Source of the DNA: JADFGZ01 sp965222345
Lineage (GTDB): Bacteria; Acidobacteriota; Terriglobia; 2-12-FULL-54-10
Reading direction: 5' to 3'
Length of the DNA: 64,000 nt
NCBI GenBank assembly: GCA_965222345.1
Contig: CBDCTS010000007.1
Location: 1,426,001-1,490,000, forward strand
The position numbers and the translations under genes were made by a program. The notes under the pieces are model-generated. The model searched no databases and was not told the origin of the DNA. It saw only the letters and a program-made list of their open reading frames with translations. Below are positions 15,787 through 23,901 of this stretch, piece by piece; position 1 is the first letter of the stretch, and each line of letters opens with the position of its first letter.

Positions 15787-16680
15787 TTACGAAGAGGATT
15801 TCGAGGGGCGGGAGTTCACAACTTCTGAGAACGCCTTCGCGCTGCGTGAAAGATGACGGTCAGTGCGGTAAACCAGGCCCAGACGCCTCACCAGCTTGGC
15901 GCCCCGGAGCGGGAGCAGCTTTAAGATTCCAGACAGGGTTTCCATCTCGGCATAGGAGCGGCTGATCAATGAGATTCCCAGCCCCGCGCCTACAAATTTC
16001 TTGATGCTCTCCACGCTGGCCAGCTCCATGGAGATATGTAAACGGTTTCGCTGCTTCCGGAAAAGCTTTTCCAGCAGCTCGCGGGTATGGCCGCCTTTCG
16101 GGAAGATCAACTGCTCCTCCAGCAGATCATCCAGCTTCACCCAGGCGCGCTTTGCCAGCCGGTGTCCACCGGGAACCACCACCTGCAGTTCATCTTCGAA
16201 GATGGGGATGACCTTCAGGTTGCTCTGCGACACCGGCAGCGTGACAATTCCCAGGTCGATCTGATTCTCCGCCATCTTCAGCAGAATCTTCTGGCTGAAA
16301 CTACGATAGATACTGATGGTCACCTGCGGATATTTTCGTTTGAACTCGGCACATACCTGCGGGAGCACATACAAACAGGTAGCCTCGTTGGCCCCTACCA
16401 CCAGCGTGCCGCCGGCCTCGCCGTGTGCCTCGCGCACCCGCTGCAGGGTTTCCCGGTGCAGAGCCACCATGTTTTCCCCGCACTCAAGCAGGACCTTCCC
16501 CGCCGGGGTGAGGAAAATTTTCCGCCCCAGCCGGTCAAAGAGTTTTTGCCCGCACTGCAGTTCTAGCGCCCGAATCTGCGCGCTGATGGCGGGCTGCGTG
16601 CGGTAGAGTTTTTCTGCCGCCCGCGAAAAGCTCTTGTGGCGAGCTACTTCCAAAAATGCGGTGACTTGATCGAGATCCAT
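15787..16680 (-). CDS. LysR family transcriptional regulator
   Basis: This 297-residue protein has an N-terminal winged helix-turn-helix (residues 1-60, FLEVARHKSFSRAAEKLYRT) and a LysR substrate domain. It contains ATCLYVLPQVCAEFKRKYP and the pattern GLGISLISRSYAE. The typical OxyR redox-Cys pair is not evident. The next gene in the other direction is a cytochrome c peroxidase, a possible target given the divergent layout, but the ligand is unknown. A T-N11-A motif lies upstream of its start. Confidence 0.92.
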   Translation of the reverse strand: MDLDQVTAFLEVARHKSFSRAAEKLYRTQPAISAQIRALELQCGQKLFDRLGRKIFLTPAGKVLLECGENMVALHRETLQRVREAHGEAGGTLVVGANEATCLYVLPQVCAEFKRKYPQVTISIYRSFSQKILLKMAENQIDLGIVTLPVSQSNLKVIPIFEDELQVVVPGGHRLAKRAWVKLDDLLEEQLIFPKGGHTRELLEKLFRKQRNRLHISMELASVESIKKFVGAGLGISLISRSYAEMETLSGILKLLPLRGAKLVRRLGLVYRTDRHLSRSAKAFSEVVNSRPSKSSS

Positions 16681-16737
16681 CAGCTTCGGTGCAGCAGGGA
16701 TTAGCCCGCTTTCCCTGCCGGCCTGTTCTCCTAGTAT

Positions 16738-16752
16738 ATAAATATTACTTAT
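16738..16752. promoter_or_regulatory. Candidate LysR-type binding motif
   Basis: ATAAATATTACTTAT is an interrupted palindrome (ATAA-N7-TTAT) that fits the T-N11-A LysR consensus. It lies 58 bases upstream of the LysR start, a usual place for autoregulation. The motif is short and the region AT-rich, so chance occurrence is possible. Confidence 0.3.
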
Positions 16753-16846
16753 TCAATCCATAAAAACAATCTATTTATCTGGTCTCGCTCCGGCGACCGG
16801 CGCAACCGGACGTTGCCAAACCCTGGACTTGACCGTCCGATGATTT

Positions 16847-16995
16847 TAGTTCATTTCTCCCGTAGGTACAGGGTTCCGGCAGCCGCGTAGCGTCGGCATT
16901 CTCCCTGACCCATTAAGCCGCCAGAGCCTGCCCCAGCCAGCCGAGGGGATGGCGACGCTACATTCCGTCTATACACTATCGGGAGAAATGAACTA
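16847..16995. repeat. 149-bp palindromic element with nested inverted repeats
   Basis: Perfect 16-base outer arms (16847-16862 and 16980-16995, TAGTTCATTTCTCCCG and its complement) enclose 9-base inner arms GTAGCGTCG (16887-16895) and CGACGCTAC (16953-16961). No protein frame is convincing inside. The layout resembles a miniature inverted-repeat element. It may alternatively be a long hairpin in the peroxidase leader. Confidence 0.7.
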
Positions 16996-17070
16996 GAATG
17001 TTCTGCGTTGGCGGGGGGAGAAGGCCCCATCAGACACTTCCAAGGAAGAAAATGTACAGAGGGGGGATTC

Positions 17071-18159
17071 ATGAAGATTGGAAAATCATTCTGGGCTCCG
17101 GCAGAACGTTTTTTGCCAAAACGGTTTTTGTTAATTGTCGCCGTCGCGCTGCCGCTATTTTTTGCGGGTTGTCAGCCTCCGGCAGAAACTCCGGCTGAGA
17201 TGGAAGAGTCGGCTTGGCCTGAACTGGAAAGTTATGCGGAGATGATGATTCCGGACGACAACCCGATGACGGAGGCAAAGGTCGAGTTGGGGAAACAACT
17301 CTTCTACGACGCCCGCCTCAGCGGAGACGGTTCCCGCTCCTGTTCGTCCTGCCATCTGCCTGAGTACGGCCTGACCGACGGCAGAGCGACGGCCGTCGGA
17401 GCCTATGAACGCGCGCTGACCCGCGCTAGTCCAACGCTGTGGAATATCGGTTACCATACCGAGTTCTACTGGGACGGGCGCAGCGGTTCGCTCGAAGCGC
17501 AGGCGATGGCGGCGTGGCGTGGCGGCAACATGGGCGCCTCCGGGCAGGACGGACGACCCAGCGCGGAGGACATCAGTGCGCAGTTGAATGAGATCGCAGG
17601 TTACCAGGACCAGTTCCAGGCCGTCTTCGGCGAGCCTGCCAACCCGGATAATATAGTCATGGCCATCTCCGCCTTTGAGCGAACCATCGTCAGCACGGAT
17701 ACGCTCTGGATTCATCTGCAGATGGGACACGTCGATATGCTCAGCGAGGAGGCCCAGCGGGGATGGGATATCTTCAGCAACAAGGCCCAGTGCACCAACT
17801 GCCACGACGGCGTGCTGTTGACCGACCTGCAGTATCACAACGTCGGGATCGGCATGGACGCCGAGGAGCCGGACACCGGGCGCTTCCGCGCTTCAGAGAA
17901 TGAAAGCGACACCGGGGCCTTCAAGACGCCTACGCTGCTCGACATCAGCAAATCGGCTCCTTATTTTCATGACGGCAGCGTGGCCACGCTGGATGAGGCC
18001 GTGGATCTGATGCTCGGCGGAGGGAAAGAGAATCCGAATCTCGACACCGTGAACCTGCAGCCGGTGGAGCTGACCGATGCGGAGAAGTCGGACCTGCTGG
18101 CCTTTCTCCGGTCGCTGGATGTCAACTACGCCGTCACGGAGCCGATGCTTCCGCAGTAG
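17071..18159 (+). CDS. Dihaem cytochrome c peroxidase family lipoprotein
   Basis: The protein has 362 residues. A basic N-terminus and membrane segment end in a lipobox at FAGC34, so it should be lipid-anchored facing the periplasm. Two c-type haem sites are visible: CSSCH at 91-95 and CTNCH at 241-245. The conserved region between them contains SPTLWNIGYHTEFYWDGR. The C-terminal KTPTLLDISKSAPYFHDGS is typical of the CcpA/MauG superfamily. It would reduce hydrogen peroxide with electrons from cytochromes, or oxidise a partner as MauG does. It is divergent from a LysR regulator. Confidence 0.92.
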   Translation: MKIGKSFWAPAERFLPKRFLLIVAVALPLFFAGCQPPAETPAEMEESAWPELESYAEMMIPDDNPMTEAKVELGKQLFYDARLSGDGSRSCSSCHLPEYGLTDGRATAVGAYERALTRASPTLWNIGYHTEFYWDGRSGSLEAQAMAAWRGGNMGASGQDGRPSAEDISAQLNEIAGYQDQFQAVFGEPANPDNIVMAISAFERTIVSTDTLWIHLQMGHVDMLSEEAQRGWDIFSNKAQCTNCHDGVLLTDLQYHNVGIGMDAEEPDTGRFRASENESDTGAFKTPTLLDISKSAPYFHDGSVATLDEAVDLMLGGGKENPNLDTVNLQPVELTDAEKSDLLAFLRSLDVNYAVTEPMLPQ

Positions 18160-18949
18160 CGCGTTCGGATGGGTAGGCAACCCGGATTTCTCGCCAGCCC
18201 TCCCGACGGATCGTCCGGAAGGCCTCGGCGATCTGGGCGTTGTGGGCGGTTCCCAGCCCCGGAGGGAGCGACAGGGTATATCCTCGGGTGTGAGCCCGGA
18301 TGACGGGATTCCAAACGGGGATCGAGCCTCGGAAGGGGCACCCCCCCCCGTTGCGGCATCTCTGCCGCCCCTGCGGGGCTGATTAAAAAATCCGAGTATT
18401 GTGCGAAAAAGGTCACCCCCCTTTGCAACCTGCAGGAAGGCGTGATGAAAAAAAGTATGCCGCTGAGAAGCCGCTTCTTCCTTCGTGCCGTACGGCTCCC
18501 TGGGGTCGGCAGCCATTGAGAAAGGCTCGGGTAACCCGGCTCAAGGGCTTCCTGAGCCGGACGGAGAGCTTGGAAGGAACGCTCGAAGACCCTGACGGCC
18601 TGCTTTGACCGGAATATCGTGGAATGGCTGCTGCTGCGGGAACTCCCGATGTGGAAGTTCTGCATGAATACGAGCGGGGTCCCCCTTGCCTGTTCGTTCG
18701 ATCTATCCCGCCTGCTTTAGTTAGCGGTAGCTGACGTTCCCTGGTCGGAGTGCCATCTATGACTGTCCTCTCTGCAGACCTGTTCCCTGACACAGAACAT
18801 CAACCCCTCGCTTACCCTTGTCGTCCCCTGCTACAAGTGGCGGTTGGCCGCCATCTGCACCGCTTTCGCCGCCGTCTGGATGTTCATCTGGCTCAAAATC
18901 CGGAGCAGGACCTAAATCCGCTCCCTGGAAAGTTGATGGAATAGTCGTT
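18160..18949 (+). other. 790-base stretch without a confident gene
   Basis: Two overlapping hairpins occur at 18353-18368 (GCGGCA/TGCCGC) and 18367-18379 (GCCCC/GGGGC), resembling interspersed GC-rich palindromic repeats. A minus-strand frame at about 18140-18340 reads without stops (for example TAHNAQIAEAFRTIRREGWR) but shows no start or known family. A plus-strand frame at 18763-18915 without a good start ends in a hydrophobic segment (RLAAICTAFAAVWMFIWLKI). These may be decayed genes. Nothing here can be named. Confidence 0.4.
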
Positions 18950-19711
18950 ATGAAGACTGTTTTCTGGATGTTGCTGCTTGCCGTAACCGCTTCGGCAGCC
19001 AGTCCGGCCATGTCGCCGGCTCAGGCGCTGGAAAAATCCCGGCAAGCGCGAGCCCTGCTCGATCAGGCCATCGAGGCTCTGGGGGGCGAGGCCTTCCTGA
19101 ACCTGAAGAGCGAAAAGATGGAGGGAAGAGTTTATTCTTTCCGTCGCGACCAGCTCACCGGCCTGGCAACGTTTGTCTCCTACACCCGTTACCCGGATCA
19201 GCAACGGGAAGAATATGGCAAGAATAAAGAGACCATTATGGTTTACAGCGGGGACCAGGGATGGGAGATTGACATCCACGGGGTCAAGCCCGTTCCCGAG
19301 GAAGAAATGGAATTCCGCCGGGAACGGAGATCGATGGGGGCCTTTTACATTCTTCGTTACCGGCTGCAGGAGCCGGGCATCCTGCTGGAGTATGCCGGAA
19401 GGGACCTCCTGGGCGCGCAGGCAGTGGATGTGGTGAACTTCATTGATGCCGACAATCGCGTCGCCACTTTCTATTTGGACCGGCTAACCCATCTGCCCGT
19501 GCGGGTGATCTGGATACGCCGCGATCCCAAGACCCGCCAGCGAATTGAGGAAGAGGAGATTCTATCCAACTACTTCACCGGCCAGGGCGTCACCGCGCCG
19601 CGGCAGATAACGCGCCAGCGGCATGGCGCAAAAATCTTTGAAGCATTCGTCCAAAAGGTTTACTACAATCTTCCCTTGCCGGACTCGCTGTTTGTGGCCC
19701 GCGAGCAATAA
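18950..19711 (+). CDS. Secreted protein, outer-membrane lipoprotein-sorting-like
   Basis: This 253-residue protein has a signal peptide (MKTVFWMLLLAVTASAAS). A single beta-rich domain follows, with helical start ARALLDQAIEALGGEAFLNL and repeated strands ending in VYYNLPLPDSLF. The opening helix plus long antiparallel sheet resembles LolA/LppX-like periplasmic proteins that bind lipids. The real role is unknown. The start at 18950 is chosen because the signal peptide begins there. The frame upstream is open but not protein-like. Confidence 0.65.
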   Translation: MKTVFWMLLLAVTASAASPAMSPAQALEKSRQARALLDQAIEALGGEAFLNLKSEKMEGRVYSFRRDQLTGLATFVSYTRYPDQQREEYGKNKETIMVYSGDQGWEIDIHGVKPVPEEEMEFRRERRSMGAFYILRYRLQEPGILLEYAGRDLLGAQAVDVVNFIDADNRVATFYLDRLTHLPVRVIWIRRDPKTRQRIEEEEILSNYFTGQGVTAPRQITRQRHGAKIFEAFVQKVYYNLPLPDSLFVAREQ

Positions 19712-19792
19712 TCGCCGCCGGACAGATCTTCTCTCCGTCCCCTCCGTTTCTTTGTCGTTCACCGCAAGCGTGCTAACCTGAAGTATCCAACT

Positions 19793-20623
19793 ATGTCGCA
19801 AACCCCGGCTATGTTCCGAAAATTTGCTTTCCGCAGCCGTACCGCCTCTGCCGGCAGGCATCTGAACCGCTTTGCCGCTTCAAGCGCTCTGCTGCTCGCG
19901 CTTTCTTTGTCTGGTCCGTCTGCTACCGCCCAGGTTCCTCAGGCAAGACCGCAGGGCTACGTCAACGACTTGGCCGGAGTCCTCAGCGCGGGGGCGCGGC
20001 AGCAGATGGAGGCTCTGGCGGCGGAATTGAACGCAAAAACGGGCGCTCAGATGGCGGTTGTGACCGTCGGGTCGCTGCAAGGGGAGTCGCTGGAGATTTT
20101 TGTAAACGATCTGGCTACTCGCTGGGGAATCGGGGATCAGCAGGACCGCGGCATCCTGCTGTTTCTGGCGATTGAGGACCGCCGCAGCCGCATCGAGGTC
20201 GGCTATGGGCTGGAGCCCATCCTCACCGATGCCCGTTCCGGTGACATTCTGCGCGCCATGACCCCGCACCTGCAAAGCGGCAACTACGACAACGCTGTCG
20301 CCCTGGGAATGGTAGCGACCGCCGAGATCATTGCAGAGGACGCCGGAGTCACCCTCGACGTGCTTTCCGGCGGCAGGCCCCAAGGCAGAACCGTCACCGA
20401 CTCGCGAGGTGGTTTGAGGCGGCTCCTGCCAATGTTTTTCCTCCTCCCTTTTCTTCTGTTTTCTCGCCGCCGGGGACGGTACGGGGGCGGGTGGTATGGA
20501 ATGCCGCTTTACGGCGCAGGCATGATGGGACGCGGCCTGGGAGGCTTTAGCGGTGGCGGAGGCGGCTTTGGAGGATTTGGAGGGGGCGGTTTCGGAGGAG
20601 GAGGCGCTTCCGGCAGTTGGTGA
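19793..20623 (+). CDS. TPM domain (YgcG-like) secreted/membrane protein
   Basis: The protein has about 276 residues. A signal peptide ends near ATAQ. A TPM domain begins RPQGYVNDLAGVLSAGARQQ and contains DRGILLFLAIEDRRSRIEVGYGLE. A membrane segment (MFFLLPFLLF) follows, then a Gly-rich tail. TPM proteins are envelope-associated, and some have acid phosphatase activity in photosystem repair. LemA, a frequent partner, lies 1 kb downstream with a nucleotidyltransferase gene in between. Function beyond the domain is unknown. Confidence 0.82.
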   Translation: MSQTPAMFRKFAFRSRTASAGRHLNRFAASSALLLALSLSGPSATAQVPQARPQGYVNDLAGVLSAGARQQMEALAAELNAKTGAQMAVVTVGSLQGESLEIFVNDLATRWGIGDQQDRGILLFLAIEDRRSRIEVGYGLEPILTDARSGDILRAMTPHLQSGNYDNAVALGMVATAEIIAEDAGVTLDVLSGGRPQGRTVTDSRGGLRRLLPMFFLLPFLLFSRRRGRYGGGWYGMPLYGAGMMGRGLGGFSGGGGGFGGFGGGGFGGGGASGSW

Positions 20624-20715
20624 GGGCGGCTGTAGCTGACTGAACCCTGCACTCTTGAAAACAGCGCCTTCGTATTTGCCCTGAAAGAATGTAATCGTCG
20701 ATAGGAATCATCTCT

Positions 20716-21438
20716 ATGGAAAAAGAAAAGCTACTGGAAGGACTGGTGAAGCGGCTGCGCGAGGCCTACGGAGACGATCTGGTCAGCGTGGTCCTGTACG
20801 GGTCGGCGGTGAGCGGTGATTATCAGAAGAAATACTCCGATCTGAATGTCCTCTGCACCCTGCGCCAAGTGGGGGCGCCCGAGTTGCGCCGGGGAGCGAA
20901 GGCTATCGAGTGGTGGATCAAGCAGAAACAGCCCGCCCCGCTCCTGCTTTCATTGGAGGAAACCAAAAACTCTCACGACGCCTTTCCGATTGAGTTCCTG
21001 GACATTCAGCAAAGCCATCGCATCCTGCACGGAGAAGACTTGGTGGCTGGGATTCAAGTCGATACGCGGCATCATCGCCGTCAAGTGGAGCACGAGCTGC
21101 GCGCCGATCTGCTGCGGCTGCGGGAACGGTACTTGCGGTTGCAGCGGCGCCACAAGGAAGTAACCCGGCTGATGGTGGAGTCCCTGCCGGCCTTCGCCAC
21201 CCTGGCCCGCCATGCGCTGATCCTGGCCGGAGTGGCCGCTCCCGTGCGCAAGCGGGAGATATTCCAGGCGGCTTCCTCTCGTTTCTCAATGGAAGCTGCC
21301 CCGTTCCTCACCGTGCTCGGGGTCCGCGAGGGAGTCGAGAAGCTGCCCTCCAGCCGGGTGCATGACTTGTTTGCCTCCTACCTGAAGCAGATCGCCCGGC
21401 TGGCAGAGGCCGTGGACCAACTGGGAGCACAACCGTAG
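20716..21438 (+). CDS. Nucleotidyltransferase domain protein
   Basis: This 240-residue protein has an N-terminal pol-beta-like nucleotidyltransferase fold. The GS motif is VVLYGSAVSGDY (G29-S30) and the metal site region is KKYSDLNVL. The canonical D-x-D is D42-L-N44 here, so the second metal ligand is Asn. A helical C-terminal half (LRADLLRLRERYLRLQRRHK) resembles HEPN-like partners. It may be a catalytically altered adenylyl- or nucleotidyltransferase. Its target is unknown. Confidence 0.75.
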   Translation: MEKEKLLEGLVKRLREAYGDDLVSVVLYGSAVSGDYQKKYSDLNVLCTLRQVGAPELRRGAKAIEWWIKQKQPAPLLLSLEETKNSHDAFPIEFLDIQQSHRILHGEDLVAGIQVDTRHHRRQVEHELRADLLRLRERYLRLQRRHKEVTRLMVESLPAFATLARHALILAGVAAPVRKREIFQAASSRFSMEAAPFLTVLGVREGVEKLPSSRVHDLFASYLKQIARLAEAVDQLGAQP

Positions 21439-21617
21439 AGGCCGGGTCGGTTTCCGGTATACTATTAAAGAAGAGGCGAGGAGTGCGCTGTTTGCTCAGA
21501 AGACCAGACAAAGAATTGCCGGTTCAAGGCTAACGCACCAGGCGCAGCGTTGCCGGAACGTGCGGGACAGCAGAACGTCGTCGCTAAACTAACGCCGCAA
21601 GAAACGGAGGAGTGGAA

Positions 21618-22214
21618 GTGTCCAGAGGCCTGAAGATTTTCGCCATTGTCGCCGCCTGCATCGTCGGTATCGTACTCGTTGTGGGGATCGCGCTGTTTTC
21701 CGCCTTTATGGGCCATCGCAATGAGATGGTTCGCCAGAAAGAAGCGATCACGGGAAACTGGGCGCAAGTGGACGTGGTGCTCCAGCGGCGAGCCGATCTG
21801 ATTCCCAACCTGGTGTCAACCGTAAAGGGCTATGCCGCTCACGAAGAGGAGATCTTCACGCGGCTGGCCGACGCCCGCGCGGCGCTGGCCGGGGCACGCA
21901 CTCCGGGAGAAAGCATCGCCGCCAACCGGCAAGTAGAATCGGCTCTTTCGCGGCTCTTGGTGATCGTGGAAAACTATCCCAACCTCAAAGCCAACCAAAA
22001 TTTCATGCGATTGCAGGATGAGCTGGCGGGAACGGAAAACCGGGTTGCGATCGAACGACGGCGCTACAACCAAACCGTCCAGGGCTACAACACCTATATC
22101 CAGCTATTCCCCAACAACCTGGTGGCTTCCTTTTCCGGATTTGATCGGGAAGATGCCTATTTCGAGACTACGGAAGAGGCCCGCGAGGTGCCACAGGTCG
22201 AGTTCGCCCGCTAA
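21618..22214 (+). CDS. lemA: LemA family membrane protein
   Basis: The protein has 198 residues from the GTG at 21618, which has GGAGGAG 5 bases upstream. An in-frame GTG at 21612 would sit on the ribosome-binding site. One membrane helix (FAIVAACIVGIVLVVGIALF) precedes a four-helix bundle with the diagnostic ADLIPNLVSTVKGYAAHE and LLVIVENYPNLKANQNF. LemA proteins are envelope proteins of unclear role, often encoded with TPM proteins as here. Confidence 0.92.
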   Translation: MSRGLKIFAIVAACIVGIVLVVGIALFSAFMGHRNEMVRQKEAITGNWAQVDVVLQRRADLIPNLVSTVKGYAAHEEEIFTRLADARAALAGARTPGESIAANRQVESALSRLLVIVENYPNLKANQNFMRLQDELAGTENRVAIERRRYNQTVQGYNTYIQLFPNNLVASFSGFDREDAYFETTEEAREVPQVEFAR

Positions 22215-22300
22215 AGGGTTGCGCAAACCCGTGTGCGCGAGCGCCGGGCTACAGAGGACTTGACAGGGGCCGCGACCGTGAAGTTGCCGCCGGCAGCCTG

Positions 22301-22696
22301 CTACTGCTCGCGGCTGTCTTTGGTGACCAGCGGGCCTCCAAACGTTCTTCCGAACGTAACGCTGAAGCGCTTGATATTGGCGTTATACTCGGTGTTGATT
22401 TTGAACGTTGAAGTCTCGCCGGCTGCCAGTGGGTCCGTATCCAGATATCCGCGCTCGACCCGCACGCTCTCGCCGTTGCTGTTCTGGAAGTTGCAATAAA
22501 CTTCCACTCCGCTGACTTCCCGGGGAGAGATATTCTTGACCTGGCCATCGATGTTAATGGAAGTCTGCGTGGCCGCAATGTTTGTTTCCAGCAGCTCCAT
22601 CGAGGGTCGTTGCGCCTCGCCTTTCACAGCGGCTAGCGAAATCAACGCTACCGAAAGGAGCAGTGTTTTCAAGCTCCAAATAGCAATTCGCCTCAC
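22301..22696 (-). CDS. Secreted FxLYD-like domain protein
   Basis: This 131-residue protein has a signal peptide (LLLSVALISLAAVKGEAQ). A small beta-sandwich follows, with VKNISPREVSGVEVYCNFQN and the end AAGETSTFKINTEY. This pattern (GxVKNxS...V.V...F.D..G) fits FxLYD/DUF3426-type extracytoplasmic domains that often mediate binding. There are no catalytic features. It is transcribed towards lemA. Confidence 0.55.
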   Translation of the reverse strand: MRRIAIWSLKTLLLSVALISLAAVKGEAQRPSMELLETNIAATQTSINIDGQVKNISPREVSGVEVYCNFQNSNGESVRVERGYLDTDPLAAGETSTFKINTEYNANIKRFSVTFGRTFGGPLVTKDSREQ

Positions 22697-22965
22697 TGTC
22701 TCGCCTCCTATGCTGGGTATTTACTGCTTTTCACTCTAAGAATTATGCCCTTCCAGAGCCAGAAAAGCAAATATCCGCTGCGCTTGGTCTGTATCATTCC
22801 TCGCGCCCTGAAAGATGCCTCAGATATAATGTAATGTATAATAAAGGACTTGTTTGGCAATAGGGGCTATACTGACCTGCGTTTGAGTCGACCGCGGGCG
22901 GCTGGCGCAGGAGGTTGAGCTCAGCAAAAGCTGAAAGCGGAAATTCCCGTTTAAGGAGAGCCGGA

Positions 22966-23643
22966 ATGACAATACAAAGAAAGTTCCAAGTTTTAGGGTT
23001 CGTTTTTCTGTGGGTGTTCGGAATTGGTTTGACGGACACTGCTGCTTTCCAACTGCAACAGCGGCCGGCAAAAGAATACATCGAGAGAATGGACCGGCCC
23101 GGACGGGTCGCCGGGTTGAAGATCGACGAGGTAGTAGAAAAACTGCAACTCAAGCCGGGAGACATCGTGGCCGACGTCGGTTCTGGCAGCGGTGCGTTTT
23201 CCATTCCAATGGCTCGCGCGGTCGGTCCCACCGGGACGCTGTACGCGGTGGACATCGACCAGGAAATGATCGATTTTGTCGGCGATCGGGCTGAGAAAGC
23301 AGGCTTGAAAAACGTCCGCAAGGTGCTGGGCGAATACGACGATCCCAAGCTGCCGGTGCGCGATGTGGACGTGGCATTTTTTCATCGGGTATTGCACATG
23401 ATCGAACTTCGGCAAGCCTACGTGAATGCGGTGTCAAAATACCTCAAGCCGGACGGGCGCATCGTGATCATCGAAAAGGAACCGGAGGAGTCCACCAATT
23501 GGATGTGGCTGAGACGGTCGGATGTGGACTCCTGGATGGCGGCCATCGGATTCTATCCGGCTGAACGGTTCGGGGTGTTCGACGACAAGTGGTTCGTCAG
23601 CTACCAGCGGCCCGCTGGCAACAGCGTGCTCCTCAATGATTGA
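22966..23643 (+). CDS. Exported class I SAM-dependent methyltransferase
   Basis: The protein has 225 residues from the ATG at 22966, preceded by AAGGAGAG. An unusual hydrophobic N-terminus (VLGFVFLWVFGIGLTDTAAF) looks like a signal sequence or anchor. The methyltransferase core has motif I VADVGSGSGAF at 68-78 and YAVDIDQEMIDFV as the acidic loop. DVDVAFFHRVLHM and KYLKPDGRIVIIEKEP follow. Exported methyltransferases of this type are annotated in several bacteria, but their substrate is not known. How SAM would be available outside the cytoplasm is unclear. Confidence 0.8.
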   Translation: MTIQRKFQVLGFVFLWVFGIGLTDTAAFQLQQRPAKEYIERMDRPGRVAGLKIDEVVEKLQLKPGDIVADVGSGSGAFSIPMARAVGPTGTLYAVDIDQEMIDFVGDRAEKAGLKNVRKVLGEYDDPKLPVRDVDVAFFHRVLHMIELRQAYVNAVSKYLKPDGRIVIIEKEPEESTNWMWLRRSDVDSWMAAIGFYPAERFGVFDDKWFVSYQRPAGNSVLLND

Positions 23644-23901
23644 AGAGAAAGACTGACGGAGTCGATCTCCGAGAGGGCCTTCGTTTGCTTGTGATTTGGC
23701 CGGCCGTTCCTGTACAGCCCCTGGCAAGGAACGGCCTCTCCAAGCGGATCGGCCGCGTTGGGGAACCGGCGGGCATCATCCCGCAGATAGTCGGCAAACT
23801 GCGATTCCAACGGGGCAAAACAAATCGTTCCTAGCGATTGGGACAGCGGTCTGTTTCAGCTGGCAGTGATGCTTTACTGAATCGGCCCGGACACCCAAAG
23901 C

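Larger units (their letters stand above)
16681..17070 (+). other. Divergent intergenic region (LysR / cytochrome c peroxidase)
   Basis: This 390-base region has no gene. It holds an AT-rich part (about 16730-16785) with a LysR-type motif, and a palindromic element at 16847-16995. The promoter of the peroxidase gene should lie at its right end. GAGGGGGGA just before 17071 is the likely ribosome-binding site. Confidence 0.7.
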
